Part shown: positions 51,159 through 58,640 of the stretch, piece by piece
How the letters are laid out: each line of letters begins with the position of its first letter
How positions within the stretch are numbered: the first letter of the stretch is position 1
Assembly: GCF_001509835.1 (NCBI RefSeq)
Contig: NZ_JXTJ01000002.1
Location: forward strand, 62,001-126,000
Length of the DNA stretch: 64,000 nt
Origin: Allobosea sp. WAO
GTDB lineage: Bacteria > Pseudomonadota > Alphaproteobacteria > Rhizobiales > Beijerinckiaceae
Direction: 5' to 3'
Notes under the pieces: model-generated
Databases searched by the model: none
What the model was told of the DNA's origin: nothing
The model's input: the letters and a program-made list of their open reading frames with translations, nothing else
Program-made: the position numbers and the translations under genes

Positions 51159-51487
51159 GCAGCACCGCCCCCTTGCGCCGTGCAGGCTTCGCCTTGACCG
51201 GGCCTCTCATCTGGGCTGCCCATTTCCTGGCGGTCTATGCGTCGGAATCGCTCGCCTGCCGCTGGAGCGAACCGGCGGCCCATGATGCAATCGTTGCCGG
51301 CGCGACCTTCTTCGCGATTGCAGCGATCCTGTTGCACGCCCACAGAACCGTCCGAAATACCGGTGCGAGCGGAAGCTGCGAGGCCGAACGGTTCATCCGA
51401 TTGACGGCGCTTGCACTCGACGGCCTGAGCCTTATCGGCGTCTGCTGGGCCGGCCTCGCAGCGCTGCTGCTCGACGCCTGCCGCTGA
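51155..51487 (+). CDS. Small membrane protein of oxidase operon
   Basis: A 110-residue protein with three hydrophobic segments (GFALTGPLIWAAHFLAVYAS, DAIVAGATFFAIAAILLHAH, and LTALALDGLSLIGVCWAGLA), starting at an ATG that overlaps the oxidase stop. Its place and size suggest an oxidase-associated subunit IV-like or accessory protein, but no motif proves it. It closes the five-gene operon; no haem A synthesis or ctaB gene is found nearby. Confidence 0.75.
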   Translation: MSSTAPLRRAGFALTGPLIWAAHFLAVYASESLACRWSEPAAHDAIVAGATFFAIAAILLHAHRTVRNTGASGSCEAERFIRLTALALDGLSLIGVCWAGLAALLLDACR

Positions 51488-51601
51488 TCGCCGGCCCGGG
51501 CTGCGCGCTGAGCCCCCCGTCGCGACCGCTGTTCCCGAGTTCCGAGCCAGGAAGCTCAGGCCGTGACCGTGGGAAGCGTCGATCCAGTCGGAGACTCGTG
51601 C

Positions 51602-51811
51602 TCAGCGGCAGACTACGTTCTGCCCTCTCATCGTGCAGGTACTGACAGGACGATGTTCGTCGGGCGGCGGGTCATAGGTTCCTGCTCCGACCGGCACGTA
51701 GGTGTGCCCATCGCTTTGCATCGGGTCGACGCCTGAAGCCCCTGACCAACTGCTCACGCCCGCACATCCCGCCAGCAGCAGGCAGTACATCACCGTGGCC
51801 AGCTTCTTCAT
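51602..51811 (-). CDS. Small lipoprotein
   Basis: A 69-residue lipoprotein: MKKLATVMYCLLLAGCAGVS carries a typical signal with lipobox LAGC. The mature part is short, Ser/Gly/Pro-rich, with two more cysteines near the C-terminus (VSTCTMRGQNVVCR) that may form a disulphide. A G-rich stretch precedes the ATG at 51811. Function unknown. Confidence 0.75.
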   Translation of the reverse strand: MKKLATVMYCLLLAGCAGVSSWSGASGVDPMQSDGHTYVPVGAGTYDPPPDEHRPVSTCTMRGQNVVCR

Positions 51812-51932
51812 GCCTCGCCCCCCGATTCCGCGTGATCTTGCCGGCATGCGCGCGGGATGTCACCGCCTCTTGAACGGAGCGCACTTCGGCCCCCCGCTCG
51901 AGCCTTTGCTGCGTCGTCCATTGCCGGCCTTC

Positions 51933-51957
51933 GGAACCGTCAGGACGATTGCGGGTT
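51933..51957 (+). promoter_or_regulatory. Sigma-EcfG-like promoter, GGTT variant
   Basis: GGAAC (51933-51937), 16 bp, GGTT (51954-51957), 32 nt before the gene at 51990. Confidence 0.55.
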
Positions 51958-51989
51958 AGGAGGGCAGCTGAGGAACAGGAGCCGATCAC

Positions 51990-52247
51990 ATGGCGGACGG
52001 AGCCGACAGTGTAGACGGACCCGAGATGGAACAGATCAAGATCGTCCTGAACACGCTCTATCTATGCATCGCGTTCGCAATGACACACATCGCGAAACAT
52101 AATGGGGCCCAGGCGGCCGTCGATTTCAAGGCCGAGCTGTTGTCGGCTCTCAAAAGCGGCGACCTCAACATGGCCCTGATGGAAGTAACGAAGACTTTTG
52201 ACTTCGTCATCGCAAAGATCGAGGCGCTCGGTCAGCCCGAAGCGTAA
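51990..52247 (+). CDS. Small hypothetical helical protein
   Basis: An 85-residue soluble protein; AGGAG precedes the ATG at 51990. It has helices EQIKIVLNTLYLCIAFAMTH, AAVDFKAELLSALKSGDLN and MEVTKTFDFVIAKIEALG. No domain is recognised. A GGTT-type stress promoter with a short leader suggests stress control. Confidence 0.72.
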   Translation: MADGADSVDGPEMEQIKIVLNTLYLCIAFAMTHIAKHNGAQAAVDFKAELLSALKSGDLNMALMEVTKTFDFVIAKIEALGQPEA

Positions 52248-52358
52248 CGCCTCATCGCTCCCGCGCCCTCTTTCCTCGCCTGTAGAGCACCGCTGGAAGC
52301 CGGCATTTCGATCCGACCGCGCCCATCGTAGGGAAGCGGCAGCGACCATCGCACCTCT

Positions 52359-52850
52359 TCAGTCCAGCTTCATCTTGGCCGTCTTGTTCGCATAGTCTTT
52401 CTTGGGATCGACCCCGACTAGCAACTTGATCCCGGCCAGCAAGCTCCGTTCGTCCTCCCAGACCTCCGCTTCCTCTACATCGAAACGCAGCAGAGCAAGC
52501 TTGGGGTCGCCCTTGCCTTGCTCGTACCAGGCGGCGACGAACCTGTTCCACAACCGGTCGATCACCACCCTGTCGTTATCGAGCGTCAATCGGCCACCGA
52601 TGGTCGCGAAGAGCGCATGCCCCTTCGAGGCAAAGGAAATGAACGCGTCTTCGCTGCCCGACAGGGCCTCGACAAGCGCGGTGTCCTTGGCGGAGAAAAT
52701 CCAGAGAGGTCCTTGATCGGCTTCGCCGTCGATCTGCACGGTCATTGGCCGGAGCAAATGGTCGGGCCGGTTGGCGAGCCCGAGCATCACCGTCATGTCT
52801 GAGCGGAGAGCGGCCCAGAGCTTTGCTTCGAGTTCCTGCGGCGTGGGCAT
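52359..52850 (-). CDS. General-stress PPOX-fold FMN-binding protein
   Basis: A 163-residue protein of the pyridoxamine-5-phosphate-oxidase-like split barrel, in the general-stress group (COG3871 type): MTVQIDGEADQGPLWIFSAK, DAFISFASKGHALFATIGG, RLTLDNDRVVIDRLWNRFVA and the C-terminal LLRFDVEEAEVWEDE. Relatives bind flavin and respond to stress. A GGTT-type stress promoter lies on the same strand 36 nt upstream. Confidence 0.93.
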   Translation of the reverse strand: MPTPQELEAKLWAALRSDMTVMLGLANRPDHLLRPMTVQIDGEADQGPLWIFSAKDTALVEALSGSEDAFISFASKGHALFATIGGRLTLDNDRVVIDRLWNRFVAAWYEQGKGDPKLALLRFDVEEAEVWEDERSLLAGIKLLVGVDPKKDYANKTAKMKLD

Positions 52851-52885
52851 GGCGTCGCGCTCCGATCGAGTGTTGTTCGAAGCAC

Positions 52886-52911
52886 AACCGTTCTACCGAT
52901 CCGCAGGTTCC
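52886..52911 (-). promoter_or_regulatory. Sigma-EcfG-like promoter, GGTT variant
   Basis: Minus strand GGAAC (52911-52907), 17 bp, GGTT (52889-52886), before the PPOX gene. Confidence 0.55.
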
Positions 52912-52973
52912 GGGGAGTTGGAGGGACATTCACGACGTACTCGCCTGCACGCGTTGCCTGAGTGACGACAGCG

Positions 52974-54896
52974 TCAGGCTGCGTCCAGTATCCGGTTTGC
53001 TGTGACGGTAGCGAGCGCCTTCTCCAGATCAGACTGCCAGAACGGTTTGCTGAGACGGGTAATGCTGCTCGGAATGTCGCGAGGAAGCTCGGCATATCCG
53101 GTTGCGAGGATGATCGGCAGCGCTGGCCAGTTCGTCGACACGGCGGCGATCAACTGGGCCCCGCTGATCTCGGGCATCGCATGGTCGGTGATCAGCAGAT
53201 CAAACTGCTCGCCATTCGAGAGCCGAGCGAGGGCTTCCTTCGCCGACGAGGCCTCGACGACCTCGTGGCCCAGATCCTCGAGCAGTACGACGGTGTTCAT
53301 CAGCACGAGGGCATCATCGTCGACAGCCAGCACCTTGAGACGCGGGGCCGGCTTCTCGACCGGCTCGACCGGTGCGGCCATCTGCTGCGGCTCGGCAGCA
53401 TCGGAGTGCCGTGCCGCCGGGAGCCAGATTTCCACCGTGGTCCCCTGCCCCGCCTCGCTGCTGATAGCGAGGCGCCCGCCGGACTGCTCGGCCATGCCGT
53501 GGACCATCGACAGGCCGAGCCCAGTGCCCTTGCCGACTCCCTTTGTCGTGAAGAAGGGTTCCACCGCCTTGGCCAAGGTCTCGGCGTCCATGCCGGCGCC
53601 GGTGTCGCTGATCGAAATCCTAAGATAATCACCGGTGGCCAGGCCATGAGAGTTCGAGGCCGTCACGGTCTCGCAGCGCCCCGCCATGCGCACCGCGCCG
53701 CCCTCAGGCATCGCATCGCGTGCATTCAGGACGAGGTTGAGGAGTGCCGTCTCGAGCTGGTTCTGATCGGCCTGGGCCGGCGGCAGAGAGGCCGGGAAAT
53801 CGGTCTCGATCCGCACCAGTGGGCCGATCGAGCGCTGGAGCAGATCTTTCAGGCTGGCTATCATGGCATTGAGAGGCACCGCCTGCAGCGCCAGTTCCTG
53901 CTTGCGCGCAAAGGCCAGCATGCGCTGTGTCAGCAGCACGCCTCGCTTGGCGCCGCTCATCGCGTTTTCGATCAGGCTCGCCTGCCTCGGATCGGAGATC
54001 TGCCGGCTGACCAGTTCCAGGCTGCCGACCACTGCAGTGAGCAGGTTGTTGAAATCGTGCGCGATGCCGCCTGTGAGCTGTCCGATCGCCTCGATCTTCT
54101 GGGCCTGCAGGAGCGCCTGCTGCGATTTCTCCAGCTCTTCCTGGACCTTGCGGCGGTCGGTCAGATCGCGGGTGATCTTGGCGAACCCGATGATCTCGCC
54201 ACTGTCGTCGCGGATCGGATCGATCACGACATGGGCCCAGAAGGGCCGCCCGTCCTTGCGCAGCCGCCAGCCCTCCTTCTCGAAGCTCCCGCTGTGGAAA
54301 GCTGTCGCCAGCGCCTTGGCGGGCTCTCCGTTCGCGCGATCCTCCGGCGTGTAGAAGATCGAGAAGTGCCGGCCGACGATCTCCTCGCGGCGATAGCCCT
54401 TGATCCGTTCGGCGCCGAGGTTCCAGTTGGTGACGCGCCCCTCCTTGTCGAGCATGTAGATCGCATAGTCGGTCACGCCCTGGACGAGCAGGCGAAACTG
54501 CTCCTCGGAGCGCTTCAAGGCCAGCTCGGCTTCACGTCTTTCGGTCAGATCCCGCGTGATCTTGGCGTATCCCAGAACTCTTCCCGTGTCGGGATTGAAG
54601 ATCGGGTCGATGACGACATGGGCCCAGAACCGCGTGCCGTCCTTGCGCATTCGCCAGCCCTCGGCCTCGAAGCGCCCCTCTCGCTCCGCGGTGCGCAGTG
54701 CGCGCTGCGGCAGCCCCGCAGCACGGTCCTCCGGCGTATAGAAGTTCTCGAAGGACTGGCCGATGATCTCGGTGTCGTCGTAGCCCTTGAAGCGCCGCGC
54801 GCCGGGGTTCCAGCTCGCCACGCGCCCGTCCGCGGTGAGCAGGTAGATCGCATAATCGGTGACGGATTCGACGAGCAGACGATAGCGGTCGCTCAT
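52974..54896 (-). CDS. PAS-PAS hybrid histidine kinase with receiver
   Basis: A 640-residue soluble kinase from the ATG at 54896. Two PAS domains (about 5-125 and 130-250) are near-copies of each other: VESVTDYAIYLLTADGRVAS against VQGVTDYAIYMLDKEGRVTN, an internal duplication. Then HisKA with GGIAHDFNNLLTAVVGSLEL, HATPase (LNLVLNARDAMPEGG, GTGLGLSMVHG) and a receiver with Asp in LLITDHAMPEISG. Both PAS domains have TRDL ends typical of flavin- or haem-free sensors. An open antisense frame covers the whole gene but is a shadow. Confidence 0.94.
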   Translation of the reverse strand: MSDRYRLLVESVTDYAIYLLTADGRVASWNPGARRFKGYDDTEIIGQSFENFYTPEDRAAGLPQRALRTAEREGRFEAEGWRMRKDGTRFWAHVVIDPIFNPDTGRVLGYAKITRDLTERREAELALKRSEEQFRLLVQGVTDYAIYMLDKEGRVTNWNLGAERIKGYRREEIVGRHFSIFYTPEDRANGEPAKALATAFHSGSFEKEGWRLRKDGRPFWAHVVIDPIRDDSGEIIGFAKITRDLTDRRKVQEELEKSQQALLQAQKIEAIGQLTGGIAHDFNNLLTAVVGSLELVSRQISDPRQASLIENAMSGAKRGVLLTQRMLAFARKQELALQAVPLNAMIASLKDLLQRSIGPLVRIETDFPASLPPAQADQNQLETALLNLVLNARDAMPEGGAVRMAGRCETVTASNSHGLATGDYLRISISDTGAGMDAETLAKAVEPFFTTKGVGKGTGLGLSMVHGMAEQSGGRLAISSEAGQGTTVEIWLPAARHSDAAEPQQMAAPVEPVEKPAPRLKVLAVDDDALVLMNTVVLLEDLGHEVVEASSAKEALARLSNGEQFDLLITDHAMPEISGAQLIAAVSTNWPALPIILATGYAELPRDIPSSITRLSKPFWQSDLEKALATVTANRILDAA

Positions 54897-55091
54897 CGTG
54901 GACAGGGCTTCGACTTCCGGCACTTAGCGGCCCTCAATGGCTCATCAGGCCAGCAAACGCCGACGCAGCCGGATAGTTCCCACAAGTTGGTCGAGCTTTC
55001 GAAAGCAACGGAGCCGACCAGCCGACGAAGATTATGCCGGGCGCTGAAACCCCGACTTTGAACGAGCGTTGTCACAGGCAATCCGCGCGTT

Positions 55092-55116
55092 GGAACCGAT
55101 CTGCTCTTCTCCTGTT
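55092..55116 (+). promoter_or_regulatory. Sigma-EcfG-like promoter, TGTT variant
   Basis: GGAAC (55092-55096), 16 bp, TGTT (55113-55116), 26 nt before the YihY-type start. Confidence 0.45.
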
Positions 55117-55141
55117 GGGAACCCAGCTCGCGAGAGGAAAC

Positions 55142-56329
55142 ATGGCCGCTCAAATGGATCTGACATCACTCCGGCATGCTGTTTTCAAGAGGCATCGGCG
55201 TGGCCCCCACTCGGCGGCGTCGAACACACGGGGACGCTCGACGCGACCGTTGCCCGCAAATCCCGATGGAGGTTCAACCGGCGTGATGACTGCCGTGGCA
55301 GGCGCGTTGGGCCTGATGTTGGCATTTCTCCTGGCGAGGGGTGTTGGAGCCCGAAGCGCCCGCGACCGGCATTATGACAGCAAAGCCGCCTCGCGCAGCG
55401 GCCAGGGAAACCAAGCCTCCGCCCCCACCGAAATACCATTCCCGGGGTGGAAGGAGATCTTTCGGCGCACGTACCTCGAAGTCGGGCGCGACCGCGTCCT
55501 AGCTGTCGCTGCCGGTGTGACCTTCTATGGCCTGTTGGCACTTTTCCCAGCACTGACGGCTTTCGTGTCGCTTTATGGCCTCGCGGCTGATCCCGGAACC
55601 ATCGCCGGCCACCTCGCAATGTTGGATGGCTTCCTGCCGGCGGGCGCTCTCGATTTCCTCCGCGATGAGGTTGCTCGAATCCGCGGCAGCGGCGGCGCAA
55701 CGCTCGGCATGGCATTCTTCATCAGTCTCGCTGTTGCGATCTGGAGCGCCAATGCCGGCGTGAAGGCCTTGTTCGACGCGCTAAACGTCGCTTATGGCGA
55801 GGATGAGAAGCGGGGCTTCTTCAAGCTCAACGCAATCTCGCTCGCCTTCACCATCGGGATACTGCTGTTTCTCCTGACAGCCCTGGGAGCGATCGCGGTG
55901 CTCCCCGTGGCTCTCGACTATCTCTATCTCGGCGCCTTCAGCGAGTGGCTCATCTCGGTCGGGCGCTGGCCCGTGCTGTTCATCGTCCTTATGGCCGCTC
56001 TCGCCATTCTTTATCGGCTTGGCCCGAGCCGTGACGATGCCCAATGGCGCTGGGTCAGCCCAGGCGCCCTCTTCGCCGCAATTTCCTGGGTTGCGGGCTC
56101 GATCGCCTTTTCTTGGTACGTCGCGAATTTCGCCGACTATAATAAGACTTACGGCACGATCGGCGCTGTGATCGGCTTGCTGACGTGGATCTGGCTCTCC
56201 GCGACGATCCTGCTCATCGGAGCGGAACTGAACTCCGAGGCCGAGCGACAGACAGATCGAGACACGACGAAGGGCCCGCCACTGCCTATCGGCATGCGTG
56301 GGGCCGATGCCGCAGACCGAAAGGACTGA
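55142..56329 (+). CDS. YihY/BrkB-family inner membrane protein
   Basis: A 395-residue protein from the ATG at 55142 (AGAGGA upstream). After an N-terminal span (about 44-62) and a linker comes the YihY core: EVGRDRVLAVAAGVTFYGLL, ALFPALTAFVSLYGL, VAIWSANAGVKALFDALNVA, and NKTYGTIGAVIGLLTWIWLS followed by LLIGAELNSE, the usual ending. Six spans are predicted in the core. The family is of unknown transport role. A TGTT-type stress promoter is possible upstream. Confidence 0.93.
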   Translation: MAAQMDLTSLRHAVFKRHRRGPHSAASNTRGRSTRPLPANPDGGSTGVMTAVAGALGLMLAFLLARGVGARSARDRHYDSKAASRSGQGNQASAPTEIPFPGWKEIFRRTYLEVGRDRVLAVAAGVTFYGLLALFPALTAFVSLYGLAADPGTIAGHLAMLDGFLPAGALDFLRDEVARIRGSGGATLGMAFFISLAVAIWSANAGVKALFDALNVAYGEDEKRGFFKLNAISLAFTIGILLFLLTALGAIAVLPVALDYLYLGAFSEWLISVGRWPVLFIVLMAALAILYRLGPSRDDAQWRWVSPGALFAAISWVAGSIAFSWYVANFADYNKTYGTIGAVIGLLTWIWLSATILLIGAELNSEAERQTDRDTTKGPPLPIGMRGADAADRKD

Positions 56330-56358
56330 CCGACAAGGTTGTTGCGTGGTCGACGCCC

Positions 56359-56586
56359 CTAATGCCCATCGAGGTTCAGGGTCACCGAATAAACTTCCGC
56401 GCCTGCGGAGTTCTTCACGGTGACCGCGAGTTCCATATGATCACCGTTCGGGAGCTTTTCCTGGTTCAACCCGGATAGGAGTTCCTTGGCGGCGTTCTTC
56501 GCGGCCTGATCGTCGGGCAGGTCAGTGCCCTCATCGTCCAGCTCGACATGTCCGCCGTCTCGGGTGTGGAAGAAGTACTTGGGCAT
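56359..56586 (-). CDS. DUF6894 family protein
   Basis: A 75-residue protein starting MPKYFFHTRDGGHVELDDEG, the characteristic opening of DUF6894, then TDLPDDQAAKNAAKELLSGL and a C-terminal strand pair. Many rhizobial genomes carry numerous copies; the role is unknown. A GGAAC element with a poor -10 (CATT) lies upstream at 56595-56619, too weak to claim. Confidence 0.92.
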   Translation of the reverse strand: MPKYFFHTRDGGHVELDDEGTDLPDDQAAKNAAKELLSGLNQEKLPNGDHMELAVTVKNSAGAEVYSVTLNLDGH

Positions 56587-56628
56587 GTCTGTGAAATGCG
56601 TTTCACAGTCCGGTGTTCCGACGCAATC

Positions 56629-57366
56629 TCAAATTTTGGAGCCTCGTCTCAGGTGCAGATAGTTGGGATCGAATTCGGCCAGCTCGCACAGGCCGTTCCA
56701 GTCAAGAATGGTCAGCCGGCTTGAACGGACCCGAACCAGCCCAGCCTGCCGGATTTCGCGCAGCTTCTTGTTCATGTGGACGGTGGACAGCCCGAGCGCA
56801 TCGGCAATTTCGGACTGTGTGAGAGGCAGCTCGCATGTGACGCCGTCGGATAGCCCGATCGCGGTCATCTTGGTGATGAACTCGCAGAACAGATGCGCGA
56901 TGCGGCTCGGGGCAGAACGCCGGCCGATTCCGACCATCCATTCGCGATATATGGAGGCCTCAACAAGGGTCTCGCGCCAGAACGCTTCGGCGATCCGGTA
57001 ATAGGATCGCGTCAAGGACTTGACCGCCTCATGGGGTATGAAGCCAACGGTCGCAGGGGTCAGCGTTCCCAGATTGTGATCCATCTGCTCGACGAGCAGA
57101 GAGTGAATATCCGGAATGTCGCCTGGAAGGTGCAGAGACAGGATCTGGCGCTGCCCGTCGCCGACAATCTTGTAACGGCAGACCAGCCCTTCCGAGACGA
57201 GGCAGCACTGCTTGGTGCGCTCACCTTCGCTGACGATGTCCTGGCCGCCCTCGAAGCGCTTCAGGGTCAAAGGCAGACGAAGCAGCTGTTCACGCTCTTC
57301 GGACGGAAGGGGGGAGCTGGTCTCGAGCTTGCGAACCAGTCCTTGAAGATACTGTTCTTTGTCCAT
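56629..57366 (-). CDS. Crp/Fnr-family transcriptional regulator
   Basis: A 245-residue regulator from the ATG at 57366. The cyclic-nucleotide-binding-like barrel (LPLTLKRFEGGQDIVSEGER ... GLVCRYKIVGDG ... LHLPGDIPDIHSL) is followed by a dimer helix and a winged HTH, LPLTQSEIADALGLSTVHMN and KKLREIRQAGLVRV. No Fnr-type N-terminal cysteines are seen, so it does not sense oxygen by an iron-sulfur cluster. Targets unknown. Confidence 0.92.
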   Translation of the reverse strand: MDKEQYLQGLVRKLETSSPLPSEEREQLLRLPLTLKRFEGGQDIVSEGERTKQCCLVSEGLVCRYKIVGDGQRQILSLHLPGDIPDIHSLLVEQMDHNLGTLTPATVGFIPHEAVKSLTRSYYRIAEAFWRETLVEASIYREWMVGIGRRSAPSRIAHLFCEFITKMTAIGLSDGVTCELPLTQSEIADALGLSTVHMNKKLREIRQAGLVRVRSSRLTILDWNGLCELAEFDPNYLHLRRGSKI

Positions 57367-57576
57367 CGGCCCTCTTCCGAGTGCGGCGTCAGAACGCTTA
57401 CGATCCGGCGCCTGCACGCCCTATCAGACGCGTATCCCAAGCGTTTGTTGCAGGCGCGATGGAGCTGGGCGCAACCGACAGTTAACCATCATCGGCAGCA
57501 TTTGAACTAAATGCGGCATGCATCGGAACGATCGCCCTCGCAGCGAATTGCTCGGCGACCAGCGAGGGACTGTTCG

Positions 57577-57660
57577 ATGCGGTACGGCGTTTCAATTGAA
57601 TTCTGGCTCTTTCTTGCACTGGTGCTCAATCTCGCGCTCTCGCTCGCGATAAACCTCTGA
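57577..57660 (+). CDS. Possible 27-residue membrane protein
   Basis: From the ATG at 57577 (GAGGGA upstream) the frame encodes MRYGVSIEFWLFLALVLNLA then LSLAINL, a single hydrophobic helix in the same size class as the tiny proteins at 29877 and 40198, again with Trp-Leu early. A GGAAC element upstream lacks a proper -10. A longer version from the ATG at 57511 is possible. Low certainty. Confidence 0.38.
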   Translation: MRYGVSIEFWLFLALVLNLALSLAINL

Positions 57661-57700
57661 ATGGGCATGCGAACTCCGTCAGCGGAGGTCGGCACCGCCG

Positions 57701-58070
57701 CTAGCTTGCCCCCTCGAACGTGATCGAAGCCAGCGTACCGTTCGGACGATCATGATATTCGAGCCGCGCGCCCAGGCTCCTCGACATCGCGGCGATAGTC
57801 TTGCCGCCGAGACCACTCCCCTTAGCCCTGCCGTTGCCGGTCCAGCCGATGCCATCGTCGCCAACGCTCAGGGTAGGCGAAGCGCCGGATCTCTTCATTG
57901 GCCCTGGTTAGAGCCTCAGTCCGCTGCTGGGCGTGCTGTTCGAGGCCGACATCGAGGGCAGCGACCTCGTTTCGGGCGGCACTGATCTCGCGCGTGTAGC
58001 GTGCGATCGTCCAAAACGCCGCGGCAGCGAACGGCGAAACCTGCAAATCCGCGAACTCACCCGCCAGCAA
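57701..58070 (-). pseudogene. Decayed sensor histidine kinase
   Basis: Two frames hold pieces of one kinase. Upstream (58070-57860) reads SPFAAAAFWTIARYTREISA and VGLEQHAQQRTEALTRANEE, the membrane-proximal end and coiled linker of a CHASE3-type kinase; then, in another frame, SVGDDGIGWTGNGRAKGSGL, GGKTIAAMSRSLGARLEYHD and a normal end at 57701. The H-box and most of the ATPase domain are missing, as are the start and first half. An internal deletion plus frameshift killed the gene. Confidence 0.75.
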
Positions 58071-58098
58071 CGAACCGACGCAGAAAGATGATGCTCCG

Positions 58099-58124
58099 GG
58101 AACCTAAGGCATCCACGAACCGTT
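58099..58124 (+). promoter_or_regulatory. Perfect sigma-EcfG-type promoter for DUF296 gene
   Basis: GGAAC (58099-58103), 17 bp, CGTT (58121-58124), 42 nt before the start at 58167. Confidence 0.86.
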
Positions 58125-58166
58125 CGATTCCTGAACAGACGAACGCCGACGGTTGGAGGATACCGC

Positions 58167-58610
58167 ATGCACCATACGCTTTTGGCCGAGAACGATGGCA
58201 AACGCGTCTTCGCTCTTGTTCTTGAAGCTGGAGATGAAGCCTTTGGCTGTATCTCCCGTTTCGCCAATGAGCAGGGACTTACGGCGGCATCGCTCACCGC
58301 AATTGGAGCATTCGAAACCGCAGTGATCGGCTTTTTCGATTCCGCGGCGAAGTCCTATCTCGAAATCGCAGTGGACGTCCAAACCGAGGTGCTGAGCCTG
58401 ATTGGAGACATTGCGGAGGGCGATGACGGCCGCGCCAGCCTGCATGCCCACGCGGTGCTGGGCCTACGCGACGGTAGCACCAAGGGAGGCCATCTGCTGA
58501 AGGGGGTCGTGCGGCCAACGCTTGAGGTCGTTCTCACCGAGACACCCGGCCATTTGCGCCGCCAGCAGGTTCGGGAACTCGGAATAGCACTCCTTCGCCC
58601 GGCTCCGTAG
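58167..58610 (+). CDS. DUF296/PCC-domain protein
   Basis: A 147-residue protein of the DUF296 (plants and prokaryotes conserved) domain: RVFALVLEAGDEAFGCISRF, GLTAASLTAIGAFETAVIGF, and the His-containing HAHAVLGLRDGSTKGGHLLK with VRPTLEVVLTE. In plants the domain is joined to AT-hook motifs; the bacterial form is a stand-alone trimer of unknown role with a conserved His cluster. The perfect stress promoter places it in the regulon. Confidence 0.93.
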   Translation: MHHTLLAENDGKRVFALVLEAGDEAFGCISRFANEQGLTAASLTAIGAFETAVIGFFDSAAKSYLEIAVDVQTEVLSLIGDIAEGDDGRASLHAHAVLGLRDGSTKGGHLLKGVVRPTLEVVLTETPGHLRRQQVRELGIALLRPAP

Positions 58611-58640
58611 TGATCGCGGCCGCGCTGGACGGGATGAAAG

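Noticed and set aside
52962-55061. 699-codon open frame opposite the PAS-PAS kinase
   Set aside because: Mirrors the kinase gene over its full length; composition is that of a high-G+C shadow frame, and the kinase has every expected motif.
56595-56619. GGAAC-16-CATT before the DUF6894 gene
   Set aside because: The GTT core of the -10 is broken, so I do not call a promoter.
57526-57549. GGAAC element before the possible peptide at 57577
   Set aside because: The -10 position reads AATT; two mismatches.
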